This document shows positions 51,656 to 61,044 of a stretch of DNA of 64,000 nucleotides, one piece after another. How positions within the stretch are numbered: the first letter of the stretch is position 1; every line of letters begins with the position of its first letter. The notes beneath the pieces were generated by a model that searched no databases, had not been told where the DNA came from, and was given only the letters and a program-made list of their open reading frames with translations. The translations under genes and the position numbers were made by a program. This DNA is from Thalassotalea_A litorea (GTDB lineage Bacteria; Pseudomonadota; Gammaproteobacteria; Enterobacterales; Alteromonadaceae), in contig NZ_JBHZSG010000011.1 of assembly GCF_043642205.1 (NCBI RefSeq), forward strand, positions 1 through 64,000. The letters are read 5' to 3'.

Positions 51656-52489
51656 CTAGTTTTCTTTTTTCATTAAACAGGCGGTATACAGCATGTAAGA
51701 AGCTTGAATATGACCATTTGATAAAGGCGTTGTCGCCTGAGCTCGGTCAATTTCTCGATAATAGTGGGACATTTTTTGCCATTTATCCTTGCCGGTTAAC
51801 CCCTTATGACGTTTGTCTTTGACTAGACTCGCCCCCAGGTGTTTAAGTTCTCGAGCTAAGTGGTTAACGTTCGGATAAGGCAACTCTACGCGTTCACAGT
51901 GGCTAAAAACCTCAGTAAAACCTGAGCTCTGCCATGCATGCTCTACCTGGTTGTGGGTTAAATAATCAATGACATGCTTATCATTATCAACTCTGGCCCA
52001 GGCCTGCTTGAGTTCATCGAGTGTGCCATCGATCAGTGTTGAGAATACCAGATAACCGCCGGGCTTTAGTACTCGATAAGCTTCACTCAAGGCAACACTT
52101 AAAGGTTGAGTCCATTGCAAAACCAAATTTGAGAAAATGATGTCTTTTGTGTTCGATGCCAATGGCAACGCGTGGGCATCGCCACGGACCCAGGTAGGGA
52201 CATCACCGGCATAATCTCGCTGCTTAGCGAACGCGATCATTTGTGACGATAAATCCAAAGCGGTAATGTCTTTAAAATTTTTTGCCGCCAGCTTTTGCGT
52301 AAAGTAACCCGTGCCGCATCCAAGGTCGAGAAGGCTTTTTTGGGTTGGTGATTGTAAAGACGGCAACTGGTTCAGAAACTGACATAGCAAGTTTCCCGAA
52401 TATCGTTGCAAACGAGCATTTTTATCGTAGCTTAAGCAGGATTGACCAAAGGTATCAGCGATTTTTTCGCGGTTGTTCAGGGTTAACAT
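51656..52489 (-). CDS. bioC: Malonyl-ACP O-methyltransferase
   Basis: Methylates malonyl-ACP with SAM to start pimeloyl chain synthesis on the fatty acid machinery. It has 277 residues. The SAM motif LLDLGCGTGYFTQKLA, the acidic strand ITALDLSSQMI and SNLVLQWTQPLSVALSEAYRVLKPGG are typical of BioC. It overlaps bioF by 7 bases. No bioH was recognised; the alpha/beta hydrolases at 45.8-47.7 kb carry export signals and are unlikely substitutes. Confidence 0.94.
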   Translation of the reverse strand: MLTLNNREKIADTFGQSCLSYDKNARLQRYSGNLLCQFLNQLPSLQSPTQKSLLDLGCGTGYFTQKLAAKNFKDITALDLSSQMIAFAKQRDYAGDVPTWVRGDAHALPLASNTKDIIFSNLVLQWTQPLSVALSEAYRVLKPGGYLVFSTLIDGTLDELKQAWARVDNDKHVIDYLTHNQVEHAWQSSGFTEVFSHCERVELPYPNVNHLARELKHLGASLVKDKRHKGLTGKDKWQKMSHYYREIDRAQATTPLSNGHIQASYMLYTACLMKKEN

Positions 52490-53670
52490 GGTAACGATTC
52501 CTCTTCCATCGCTTGATTGATTGCACTTGCCAAGCCATTGATATCATTTACATTATGCTTTGCGCTCAAGGTAACGCGTAACCTTGACTTGCCCGGTTCT
52601 ACCGTCGGTGGCCGTATCGCGGATACCAGATAGCCTTTTGATGTTATCGCTTCAGCGATGCGCACGGTATTTTCTTCACTACCGGTTAATATTCCGATGA
52701 TCGGTGACTCAGAATTCGTGGTGTGAATATCCGATGACAATTGCTCGACCAACGTTTGGCGCAATTCTTCCAGTTTTTGCCGTCGCCAGTTGTCTCGTTG
52801 GCAAACATCGATACTTTTGGATGTCGCCAAAGCGTTTGCCGCAGACATGCTTGTACTAAAAATATACTCGCCACAGAAATTCGTTAAGTACTCGATTAAT
52901 TCTTGAGAACCAGCGATGGCTGCACCACTGGTAGCCAGTGCTTTGCCAAATGTCACCATTTGCGTAACGTTGCTGGGAACCTGGCAAGAAACGTTGGCAA
53001 GCGCAACCCTTGCGCTGCCTTGACCTTGCTCGCCAAGCACGCCAATGCCATGGGCATCATCAATATATAACGCGGCTTTATGGCGCTGACATTGAGCAAA
53101 GACGGTTGCTATATCGCCTTTGTCGCCATCCATGCTGTAAACGCCTTCGATAGCAACGAGTTTATTGTCTGCCTTACATTGGTTTAAGCGCCTGTCGAGA
53201 TCGCTTTGCTCATTATGGGCAAAGCGTTGGCAAGACTTCGGATAATGAAACATATTGTTTAACATCGAAGCATGACAAAGACGATCAAACACAACGTTCA
53301 ATTGTCCACTCTTCAGTAACGCCTGAAACAAACCAGAATTTGCACTGTAACCGCTTGAGTACAACAGGCTGCGCTCGGCTCCAAGCCACTCACTTAATTG
53401 TCGCTCTAAATACTGATGAGGCTTACTGTAACCAGTGATCAACGCAGCAGAGCTGCTACTCGAGCCATATTGTTGCAACCCTTGCTGATACGCGTCCAGG
53501 ATCTGTGGGTGACCATTTAGTCCCAGATAGTCATTGCTGGCGAAATTTATCAGCGATTGTCGACCTGCATTCACCGCGCTGACCGAAATACCGTCATACA
53601 ATTTTACTTGACGATATTGGCCTTTTTCGCGTTTGCTCTGAACACCCTGAGCTAAAAATTCAAACGTCAT
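52483..53670 (-). CDS. bioF: 8-amino-7-oxononanoate synthase
   Basis: A PLP enzyme that condenses pimeloyl-ACP/CoA with alanine. It has 395 residues, a normal length. FASNDYLGL, GSSSSSAALITG and IDDAHGIGVLGEQGQG are conserved, and the PLP Lys lies in TFGKALATSGAAIAGS. It overlaps bioC by 7 bases and follows bioB after 23 bases. Confidence 0.96.
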   Translation of the reverse strand: MTFEFLAQGVQSKREKGQYRQVKLYDGISVSAVNAGRQSLINFASNDYLGLNGHPQILDAYQQGLQQYGSSSSSAALITGYSKPHQYLERQLSEWLGAERSLLYSSGYSANSGLFQALLKSGQLNVVFDRLCHASMLNNMFHYPKSCQRFAHNEQSDLDRRLNQCKADNKLVAIEGVYSMDGDKGDIATVFAQCQRHKAALYIDDAHGIGVLGEQGQGSARVALANVSCQVPSNVTQMVTFGKALATSGAAIAGSQELIEYLTNFCGEYIFSTSMSAANALATSKSIDVCQRDNWRRQKLEELRQTLVEQLSSDIHTTNSESPIIGILTGSEENTVRIAEAITSKGYLVSAIRPPTVEPGKSRLRVTLSAKHNVNDINGLASAINQAMEEESLPC

Positions 53671-53693
53671 TGCAGATCAGCTTTGATAGTGAC

Positions 53694-54800
53694 TTAAGCG
53701 TCAGATGCATCGTAAAACAAATCGGCATGTTCTTGATTAACGATCGCCGTTTGCAGAGATTGCTGCTGTTGATACTGCTCTTCTTCTGTTTCGGCCCGGC
53801 CTCGTTCTGTATTAATGCCAAGTTTTGCAAACAATTGCATATCGGCGTCGGCTTCAGGGTTAGAGGTAGTCAGGAGTTTGCAACCGTAAAAAATGGAATT
53901 AGCGCCAGCCATAAAACAAAGCGCCTGCATTTGCTCGTTCATTGCTTCTCTTCCTGCCGACAAACGGACATGGGATTTTGGCATCATGATACGAGCAACC
54001 GCGATACAGCGAATAAATTCAAAAGGATCCAGATCATCAACGTCACCAAGCGGCGTACCTTCAATTTTTACCAACATATTAATTGGCACACTATCCGGCT
54101 GTTTCGGTAAATTTGCCAGTTGCATTAACAGCCCGGCTCTATCACTGGCCTGTTCACCCAAACCGACAATTCCGCCACTGCAGACTTTCATCCCCGCGTC
54201 ACGAACGTTAGTCAGAGTATCTAATCGATCCTGAAAAGTGCGGGTGGTAATAATTTGGTTGTAATGCTCTTTAGACGTATCAAGGTTGTGGTTATAGTAA
54301 TCCAACCCTGCTTCTTTTAAGGTTTGTGCCTGCTCGGTATTTAGCATCCCCAAGGTCATGCAGGTTTCAAGTCCCATTTCCCGAACACCTTTGACCATCT
54401 TTACAATATGAGGCATATCGCGGTCTTTTGGGTTTCGCCAGCCGGCCCCCATACAAAATCTTGTAGACCCCTGAGATTTTGCAATTTGTGCCGCCTCCAA
54501 AACCTTGTCTACTTCCATCAATTTTTCTTTTTCAATGTCGGTTGAATAGCGAGCACTCTGGGAACAGTATTTACAATCTTCCGGACAAGCCCCGGTTTTA
54601 ATAGATAATAAGGTACTAACCTGAACTTCATTGGGATCGAAGTGCTGACGGTGCACGGTTTGTGCCTGAAACAACAGATCATTAAATGGCAGACTGAACA
54701 GATGATTGACCTCATCTAAGGTCCAGTTATTGCGAATGCCACCTGTTACTGATTGAGTGGCTTCAGTGACACTATGGTCTTGGGTTGTATGTACTTCCAT
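53694..54800 (-). CDS. bioB: Biotin synthase
   Basis: A radical SAM enzyme that inserts sulfur into dethiobiotin. It has 368 residues. The radical SAM cluster motif is CPEDCKYC in TGACPEDCKYCSQSARY, followed by RFCMGAGWRNPKDRD, YYNHNLDTS and the conserved Arg of VRLSAGRE. The C-terminal 40 residues beyond GYQLL-type NSIFYGCKLLTTSNPE are variable as usual. ATG 54800 (MEVHTT) is chosen; the longer frame upstream runs into the bioA promoter region. Confidence 0.96.
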   Translation of the reverse strand: MEVHTTQDHSVTEATQSVTGGIRNNWTLDEVNHLFSLPFNDLLFQAQTVHRQHFDPNEVQVSTLLSIKTGACPEDCKYCSQSARYSTDIEKEKLMEVDKVLEAAQIAKSQGSTRFCMGAGWRNPKDRDMPHIVKMVKGVREMGLETCMTLGMLNTEQAQTLKEAGLDYYNHNLDTSKEHYNQIITTRTFQDRLDTLTNVRDAGMKVCSGGIVGLGEQASDRAGLLMQLANLPKQPDSVPINMLVKIEGTPLGDVDDLDPFEFIRCIAVARIMMPKSHVRLSAGREAMNEQMQALCFMAGANSIFYGCKLLTTSNPEADADMQLFAKLGINTERGRAETEEEQYQQQQSLQTAIVNQEHADLFYDASDA

Positions 54801-54926
54801 GAAATTCTCGATCACCTTATTATGTCTGGATTGCACACATTGCGCAGATTGCAATGTCCAATAAATATCGGTAGTCTAGCCAGCGGCCTTTTCCTGTCAA
54901 CATTTCAAAATCCCTTTGGTTTGCAA
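54801..54926. promoter_or_regulatory. bioA/bioB divergent promoter region
   Basis: The 126 bases between divergent bioB and bioA, where BirA or BioQ-type control acts in relatives. A half-site GGTTTGCAA (54918-54926) resembles the BirA arm GGTTTACAA, but I do not see a matching TTGTAAACC arm at the right distance, so the operator is not established. Confidence 0.4.
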
Positions 54927-56222
54927 ATGAACAAAAAACATACAGATGATATTCGATTTGATCAGCTACATATTTGGCATCCGTACACATCGATGACTCA
55001 GCCCTTACCCGCATACAAAGTTGTAAGCGCAGAAGGTGTCAGAATAGAGCTGGAATCTGGAGAGAAACTGATCGATGGCATGGCATCATGGTGGTCTGTT
55101 GTTCATGGCTACAACCATGAGGTGATTAATCATGCCATGCATCAACAAATTGATCAGGTATCCCATGTTATGTTCGGCGGCCTTACCCACCAACCAGCGA
55201 TTGATTTATGTCGTCGTCTAATTGATATGACGCCGGCTGGGTTAGATAAAGTGTTTCTTGCCGATAGTGGCTCGGTTGCCGTGGAAGTCGCGATCAAAAT
55301 GGCAATCCAATACTGGCACAGCAAAGGCAACGCCAAGAAAAATAAACTAATGACGGTACAGGGCGGCTACCACGGTGATACGTTTGCTGCGATGTCGGTG
55401 TGTGATCCGGTAAACGGCATGCACCAGCTATTTCAAGGGTTTATGGCACAGGCCATATTTGCACCTAAACCGACGCTCGGTTTTGACCAACTCTGGGATG
55501 CAACGCAAACGGACGCATTAGAGCAAGTGTTTGCCGAGAATCATCAGCATATAGCGGCATTTATAATTGAGCCCATTGTTCAAGGTGCAGGCGGCATGCA
55601 CTTCTATCACCCTAAGTATTTAAAACAGTGCCGCTTACTTTGTGACAAATACAATGTGTTGTTGATCGCAGATGAAATCGCCACAGGATTTGGTCGTACC
55701 GGTAAACTGTTTGCGTGCGAGCATGCGCACATCACTCCCGACATCCTATGTTTGGGTAAAGCTTTAACCGGCGGTTATCTCACTTTGGCGGCGACACTTT
55801 GTACAAAAGATGTCGCTGATACCATTAGTAACGGTGAAGCCGGTGTATTTATGCATGGACCTACGTTTATGGGCAATCCTCTGGCTTGCAGCGCTGCAAA
55901 TGCCAGTCTGTCTTTATTAGCGGATAACCATTGGCAAACTCAAATTGCCGCTATTGAAGATTCATTACAGGATTTAAAATCTATCGCCAACCATGAAAAC
56001 ATTGCCGATGTTCGTGTTTTGGGCGCTATTGGTGTGGTTGAAACCAAACGGGCCGTAGATACCGCTAAAATTCAAGCTCAATTTGTTAAACTCGGTGTTT
56101 GGATCCGCCCTTTTGGTAAGCTCGTATACATCATGCCGCCTTATATTATCAGCCACGCAGATTTGCAGTTGTTAATCGACGCCATTAAACAGGTACTGCA
56201 ACGCGATGATATCTGGCGCTAA
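54927..56222 (+). CDS. bioA: Adenosylmethionine-8-amino-7-oxononanoate aminotransferase
   Basis: A PLP aminotransferase that uses SAM as amino donor to make 7,8-diaminopelargonate. It has 431 residues (E. coli 429). HIWHPYTSM near the start and DGMASWWSVVHGYNH are BioA marks. The PLP Lys is in CLGKALTGGYLTLAAT, and IADEIATGFGRTGKLFACEHA holds the Asp. The start is ATG 54927 (MNKKHTDDIRFDQ) by family length; the longer frame overlaps bioB. Confidence 0.95.
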   Translation: MNKKHTDDIRFDQLHIWHPYTSMTQPLPAYKVVSAEGVRIELESGEKLIDGMASWWSVVHGYNHEVINHAMHQQIDQVSHVMFGGLTHQPAIDLCRRLIDMTPAGLDKVFLADSGSVAVEVAIKMAIQYWHSKGNAKKNKLMTVQGGYHGDTFAAMSVCDPVNGMHQLFQGFMAQAIFAPKPTLGFDQLWDATQTDALEQVFAENHQHIAAFIIEPIVQGAGGMHFYHPKYLKQCRLLCDKYNVLLIADEIATGFGRTGKLFACEHAHITPDILCLGKALTGGYLTLAATLCTKDVADTISNGEAGVFMHGPTFMGNPLACSAANASLSLLADNHWQTQIAAIEDSLQDLKSIANHENIADVRVLGAIGVVETKRAVDTAKIQAQFVKLGVWIRPFGKLVYIMPPYIISHADLQLLIDAIKQVLQRDDIWR

Positions 56223-56417
56223 CATTGAATTTGAGCTTTATCGATAAACCTTGCTGTTGATGGTTGATACACAGGAATTTGCGAATTTTGCTAAAAATTA
56301 CCAGAATTTAGCAAAGTTTTACTTGAGTCTAGATTTCTCACAGGTAACATAGCCAATCCAAGGACGATTAGGCAATTTGTGACCTTATCGGTAAATAATC
56401 AGGTCCGCAGTTATACT

Positions 56418-56432
56418 AGGGTTGAAAACCCT
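56418..56432 (+). promoter_or_regulatory. Small hairpin in the asnS leader
   Basis: AGGGTT (56418-56423) and AACCCT (56427-56432) form a 6-pair stem with a GAA loop, directly after a TATACT sequence that could be a -10 box. It lies 50 bases before asnS. It has no T-run, so it is not a terminator; it may be part of the 5' leader. Confidence 0.35.
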
Positions 56433-56482
56433 TATGCGTCCTAAAGATAAAAACGTATTTTGTGTTAATTAAGAGGTTAATA

Positions 56483-57883
56483 ATGTCAGTTCCTGCGATT
56501 ACTGATGTACTAACGGGTAAGCACCCAGTTGGTGAACCAATCACTGTTCAGGGTTGGATCAGAACTCGTCGAGATTCCAAAGCCGGGATCTCATTTCTTG
56601 CTATTCATGATGGATCCTGTTTCGATCCCATTCAGGCCGTTGTGCCTAATGACCTAGAAAATTACCAGAATGACGTTTTGAAACTTACAACGGGCAGCTC
56701 TGTTAAAGTAACCGGAACCTTAGTTGAGTCCCAGGGTAAAGGTCAGTCTTTTGAAATTCAGGCGACACAGGTTGAAGTTCTTGGTCTGGTTGAAGATCCA
56801 GACACCTACCCGATGGCGGCGAAACGTCACAGCATCGAATTTCTTCGCGAGCAAGCTCACCTTCGTCCGCGCACCAATATTGGTGGTGCGGTTACTCGTG
56901 TTCGTAATACCCTGGCACAAGCCATTCATCGTTTTATGCATGAAAAGGGTTATTATTGGATCAGTACGCCGCTTATTACTGGCAGCGATTGTGAAGGTGC
57001 CGGCGAAATGTTCCGTGTCAGTACACTGGATATGGAAAATCTACCTCGTGATGATAAAGGTAGCGTCGATTACAGCCAGGATTTTTTCGGCAAAGAGACA
57101 TTCCTGACCGTATCTGGCCAGCTTAACGTTGAAACCTATTGCTGTGCCCTATCTAAGGTATATACCTTTGGTCCAACGTTCCGCGCAGAAAACTCAAATA
57201 CCTCTCGTCATCTGGCGGAATTTTGGATGGTTGAGCCAGAAATCGCATTTGCGGATCTAAGTGATGCCGCGACGTTAGCCGAACAAATGTTGCGTTATGT
57301 CTTCAAAGCCGTTTTAGAAGAGCGTGCCGATGATATGGCATTTTTCCAACAACGCGTTGATAAAACCGTGATTGAACGTCTAGAGTCAGTGGTTAAAAGT
57401 GAATTCGTTCGTATGGATTACACCGACGCCATCGAAATCCTACAAAACTCTGGTAAGGTATTTGAAAATCCGGTGTCCTGGGGGGTTGACTTAAACTCTG
57501 AGCATGAACGTTATCTTGCTGAAGAACACGTAGGCGGACCGGTAGTGTTACAAAACTATCCAAAAGATATTAAGTCTTTTTATATGCGCCTGAATGACGA
57601 TGGTAAAACCGTTGCCGCAATGGATATTTTAGCGCCTGGTATCGGTGAGATCGTCGGTGGTAGTCAACGTGAAGAAAGACTCGATGTTCTAGATCAACGT
57701 CTGGAAGAAATGGGTTTAAATAAAGAAGACTACAGTTGGTATCGAGATTTGCGCCGCTACGGCACTGTGCCTCACGCTGGTTTTGGTCTGGGCTTTGAAC
57801 GGTTAGTTGCATACGCTACCGGTATCAGTAACGTTCGTGACGTTATCCCATTCCCAAGAACACCAAAAAGTGCAACGTTTTAG
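56483..57883 (+). CDS. asnS: Asparaginyl-tRNA synthetase
   Basis: Charges tRNA-Asn. It is a class IIb synthetase with 466 residues (E. coli 466). The N-terminal OB-fold anticodon-binding domain has VQGWIRTRRDSKAGISFLAIHDGSCFDPIQAV. The catalytic core has motif 2 FRAENSNTSRHLAEFWMVEPEIAF and motif 3 GFGLGFERLVAYATG, ending IPFPRTPKSATF. Start ATG 56483 has AAGAGG at 56471-56476. Monocistronic with its own terminator. Confidence 0.97.
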   Translation: MSVPAITDVLTGKHPVGEPITVQGWIRTRRDSKAGISFLAIHDGSCFDPIQAVVPNDLENYQNDVLKLTTGSSVKVTGTLVESQGKGQSFEIQATQVEVLGLVEDPDTYPMAAKRHSIEFLREQAHLRPRTNIGGAVTRVRNTLAQAIHRFMHEKGYYWISTPLITGSDCEGAGEMFRVSTLDMENLPRDDKGSVDYSQDFFGKETFLTVSGQLNVETYCCALSKVYTFGPTFRAENSNTSRHLAEFWMVEPEIAFADLSDAATLAEQMLRYVFKAVLEERADDMAFFQQRVDKTVIERLESVVKSEFVRMDYTDAIEILQNSGKVFENPVSWGVDLNSEHERYLAEEHVGGPVVLQNYPKDIKSFYMRLNDDGKTVAAMDILAPGIGEIVGGSQREERLDVLDQRLEEMGLNKEDYSWYRDLRRYGTVPHAGFGLGFERLVAYATGISNVRDVIPFPRTPKSATF

Positions 57884-57909
57884 CGCAATCGCTACATCCA
57901 AACTCACTA

Positions 57910-57938
57910 AAAAGGCGCTTAGATTAGCGCCTTTTCTG
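57910..57938 (+). terminator. Terminator of asnS
   Basis: AAAAGGCGCT (57910-57919) pairs with AGCGCCTTTT (57926-57935) around a 6-base loop. It sits 26 bases after the asnS stop. Confidence 0.88.
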
Positions 57939-57976
57939 TATCCGCGGATTGAGATCCTAAATTGATATCAATCGCA

Positions 57977-58528
57977 CTACTCCCAATAGCTGACGATAGC
58001 TTCAAACCCTTTACGTTTTTTTTCATGAATGTCGCGGGAGCTACTACCAACATATAAGAAACCAGCGATCTCATTGTGTTCCGTAACGCCCAAAGCCTCT
58101 TTTACAATGGGATGAGTGGCGATATCACCGGTTCGCCACATGGCCTGATAACCTTGGGCAACGCAGGCCATTTGCATCGCTTGTAATGCACAGCCCGCCG
58201 TAATTAACTGTTCGTGCTGGGGTACCTTAGGGTGTTGCTGGTATTGAGTTGAAACAACAATTATCATCGGTGCCCGAAACGCCATTTTTGCAGCTTTTTC
58301 TATTTTAAACGCATCGTCTGTTGTCGACTTAGTTGCCTGGACAAATGCATCCGTTAACCCTTGCAGTCCTTCAGCACGAACAACCTTGATGGCAAAAGGT
58401 GACAAACCACCATGATCCGGAACGGCCATCGCTGCGCTAAGTATATTTTCAAGTACTAAGCCACTAGGTGCAGGTTCGGTAAGGTTTGGGTTTGAACATC
58501 GTTTAAGTAGCAGTTCCAGTGCGGTCAT
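57977..58528 (-). CDS. YdjA-like nitroreductase
   Basis: A 183-residue FMN-dependent nitroreductase-fold protein of the small YdjA type. Typical features are an N-terminal LLLKRCSNPNLTEPAP segment (YdjA has RRSVSKL..PAP), AAMAVPDHGGLSPFAIKVV, the central GCALQAMQMACVAQGYQAMWRTG and GFLYVGSS near the end. Start ATG 58528 (MTALELLLKR) matches the family length; the frame extends 34 codons further upstream without support. The physiological substrate of YdjA enzymes is unknown. Confidence 0.88.
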   Translation of the reverse strand: MTALELLLKRCSNPNLTEPAPSGLVLENILSAAMAVPDHGGLSPFAIKVVRAEGLQGLTDAFVQATKSTTDDAFKIEKAAKMAFRAPMIIVVSTQYQQHPKVPQHEQLITAGCALQAMQMACVAQGYQAMWRTGDIATHPIVKEALGVTEHNEIAGFLYVGSSSRDIHEKKRKGFEAIVSYWE

Positions 58529-58750
58529 TTTCGTTTGCAATATTAGCCAGGTAAATTTGCGAATTAAGATAACACAAATCGTTAGCGGATGCAGAGTTAA
58601 ACTAAATGGCTTGTCATTCATCCTAAGCAAAATTTTTGGTCTATGCTTATCCTATTGGTTAGATTTCGCATTGTTTTATCAGCGCCTGTATTTGCTCTCA
58701 AATGCCCGCCGTTAACCACAGGACGTGAAATTCTTCAACAGGTATGAGTT

Positions 58751-59032
58751 ATGATGAGATCCCTTTGTATTGGATTCAGTTTTTTTATTGCGTATTGTTC
58801 GGTCGCTCTTGCAGTGTCAGAACACGATTTACAACCTTCAAAATTGGTTATGTTACCTAATGGTGAAATCAAAGCCATGGTTACGTCCGACGTCGTGTCT
58901 GCAAAACAGCTGAAAAAACGTTTACAACACTCGGACAAGGTAAAGCCGAGCCTTTCAAAAACAGAAATGGATACGATGATGCAAAAGCTTGAAAGCGATG
59001 TTATTAAACTATTAGAGCAATCTAAACTGTAA
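58751..59032 (+). CDS. Small exported protein, function unknown
   Basis: A 93-residue protein with a clear signal peptide (cleavage likely after SVALA, about residue 21). The mature part of about 72 residues is charged and helical (VSAKQLKKRLQHSDK and TEMDTMMQKLESDVIKLLEQS), without Cys. No family is recognised. It is flanked by minus-strand genes on both sides. The first two codons are both ATG and either could be used. Confidence 0.6.
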   Translation: MMRSLCIGFSFFIAYCSVALAVSEHDLQPSKLVMLPNGEIKAMVTSDVVSAKQLKKRLQHSDKVKPSLSKTEMDTMMQKLESDVIKLLEQSKL

Positions 59033-59079
59033 CATTGTCAAAAAAGTTACGTTTGCCTGCCTCAGCACATTCACCGTTT

Positions 59080-59880
59080 TTAAGTTGCCTTAACTTCAAT
59101 TTGCCCTTCCAGGTAGGGCTTGGCGTACCCACTAACCTGAACGTAATGCCCGTTTACGACACAATACAAGGTCCCGGTCCGGGTCGATAATTGCTGTCCT
59201 ATCAAGTTACTTTTTGCCAAGCGATTCGCCCAATATGGCGCTAAGCCCGCGTGAATCGATCCGGTGACAGGATCTTCATTACCACCGTTTGCAGGCCAAA
59301 AATAGCGTGATACAAAATCTACCTTTATACCGGGAGCGGTTATTGAAACGTCAAGTGGTGCGAGTTGTTTAAGCGTATCGCTGTCATAGCTCAAGTTGCG
59401 AATGTCGTGTTCAGAAGCGTATACGGCGATATAGGCCTGGCGATTTTTCAGTACCTCTACAGGTGGGATCGAAAGACCCGACAGCAGTGCCTTTGGGATC
59501 TTAGTGACCGGTGTCGCTAGTTGCTCTGGAAAGATCATGTTAATCATTCCATCTGAGGCCTGGTTAATGGTGAACTCGCCGACTGCTTTGGCAAAAAACG
59601 TTATCGATGATTCACCTTTTTTACCATCAAACAAAACAAACGCTGCAGCGAGACTAGCATGACCACAAAAATCAATTTCACTAAGCGGCGAAAACCAACG
59701 TATTTCATAGCAGTTTTTAGCTGAGGCTTTAACAAAAGCGGTTTCTGAAAGATTGTTTTGACTGGCGATGTCCTGCATCACTCTTTTGCTCAGCCAATCG
59801 TCTAACGGCACAACCGCAGCAGGATTACCGGTGAAATCACGTTCTGCAAATGCATTAACAATATAGATTGGAAGCTTCAT
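59080..59880 (-). CDS. PhzF family isomerase/epimerase-like protein
   Basis: A 266-residue PhzF-fold protein (two-domain, diaminopimelate-epimerase-like). The start IYIVNAFAERDFTGNPAAVVPL, then NNLSETAFVKA with the catalytic Glu, IRWFSPLSEIDFCGHASLAAAFVLF, and GNEDPVTGSIHAGLAPYW are family marks. No other phenazine genes are present, so this is one of the many PhzF homologues of unknown substrate. Monocistronic. Confidence 0.92.
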   Translation of the reverse strand: MKLPIYIVNAFAERDFTGNPAAVVPLDDWLSKRVMQDIASQNNLSETAFVKASAKNCYEIRWFSPLSEIDFCGHASLAAAFVLFDGKKGESSITFFAKAVGEFTINQASDGMINMIFPEQLATPVTKIPKALLSGLSIPPVEVLKNRQAYIAVYASEHDIRNLSYDSDTLKQLAPLDVSITAPGIKVDFVSRYFWPANGGNEDPVTGSIHAGLAPYWANRLAKSNLIGQQLSTRTGTLYCVVNGHYVQVSGYAKPYLEGQIEVKAT

Positions 59881-60071
59881 GTTTTTTGGTAGTGAACTTT
59901 GTTAAAAACCGATTATAAGTAAAAACCCTTTTAAAACCGAATGGTTAATGAATAGACTAGTAATAGCTCCAAAAAGTTTAACCCCAGCGAAGCGGGGTTA
60001 AAGTGTTCAGGCAAAGCATTGTTAAGATGATTAGTGCCTGGACAAGGTTAAGTCAATTTTATGCGAAGACG

Positions 60072-60761
60072 TCAGTTATCTTTTTTTACATTCTCTGGCT
60101 CCGGTTTGCTTGTCCAGTAATCCAGACTAAACCACCTGCCCGGACCGATAAAGAAAAGTGCGAGTAGCATCAGAAAATACGTTGCCGCAAACTCGATACC
60201 GTTATTCAGTATCGCAATATTGCCTTTGCCGTATAGCCATTGGGTATTACCGTTGTCTTCTAATATAGATTTCATTCTATTTAGGCGGACTGCGGCCTGT
60301 TCACTATTTTCCAGGCTTTCCTCAGCAGCATCAAAGCCGAACCAGTCCAGGACGTTTGCCGCACTGGTGTCCGGATTCGTTGGCGTAATGGCAAACCATC
60401 CATTTTCCATATGTACTGTGGTTGCTGCCACGAACATGGTTATCATTAATGGGATGGATACCAATCTTACGGCCAACCCAATAATTAGCAACCAACCACC
60501 AAAGAATTCTGTCCATGCGGCTAGGTTTGCCAGAATTTCAGGGGCCGGTAGTCCCAATCCCCATTCGCTATTACCGAACCAGGCTACAACATTCGGATCG
60601 GCAGTAAACTGTTCACCTATGGATAATTCGCTATTGCCAAATTGCAGTTTGTTATAGCCGGAAATAATGAACACAGGTGCCAGAAACAGGCGTAACAATA
60701 TTGCTGGAATAAAATCGAGTTTCAGGACAAAATTGACAAAACCTTCGTATAATTTAATCAT
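60072..60761 (-). CDS. DoxX family membrane protein
   Basis: A 229-residue membrane protein. The DoxX-type segments RLFLAPVFIISGYNKLQF (about 24-41), AWTEFFGGWLLIIGLAVRLVSIPLMITMFVA and the C-terminal FAATYFLMLLALFFIGPGRWFSLDYW are clear. The insert of about 60 residues between the third and fourth membrane segments is longer than in small DoxX proteins, as in the YphA-like subgroup. The function is unsettled. It stands alone and is divergent from sppA. Confidence 0.87.
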   Translation of the reverse strand: MIKLYEGFVNFVLKLDFIPAILLRLFLAPVFIISGYNKLQFGNSELSIGEQFTADPNVVAWFGNSEWGLGLPAPEILANLAAWTEFFGGWLLIIGLAVRLVSIPLMITMFVAATTVHMENGWFAITPTNPDTSAANVLDWFGFDAAEESLENSEQAAVRLNRMKSILEDNGNTQWLYGKGNIAILNNGIEFAATYFLMLLALFFIGPGRWFSLDYWTSKPEPENVKKDN

Positions 60762-61044
60762 AAGACGTACTTCGCACTACGTTAATCATTGAGATACAAG
60801 AACATTTTAGTCCAAAATAGCAGTCATACCGGACTTGAACGCAAAAAATAATGACCGATATTTGGAGATAGAACAATTAACCGCAGGCGCTTCATAAAAC
60901 TTGGAGGCGATTTCTTGCGTATTGATGGTTCTAATCGGTGCTAGTGAATTGTAACCAATCATAAATAGGTTGATTTGGAAGCAGAATTTTAATCCAAGGC
61001 CATGTATTATTAACCAATAATCAAACTTTAAGACGTGAGGATAT

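Noticed and set aside
54801..54926. A BirA operator in the bioA/bioB gap
   Set aside because: Only one half-site-like GGTTTGCAA is visible and no partner arm at the expected spacing.
59080..59880. A phenazine biosynthesis locus
   Set aside because: Only the widespread PhzF fold is present; none of the other phenazine genes are nearby.
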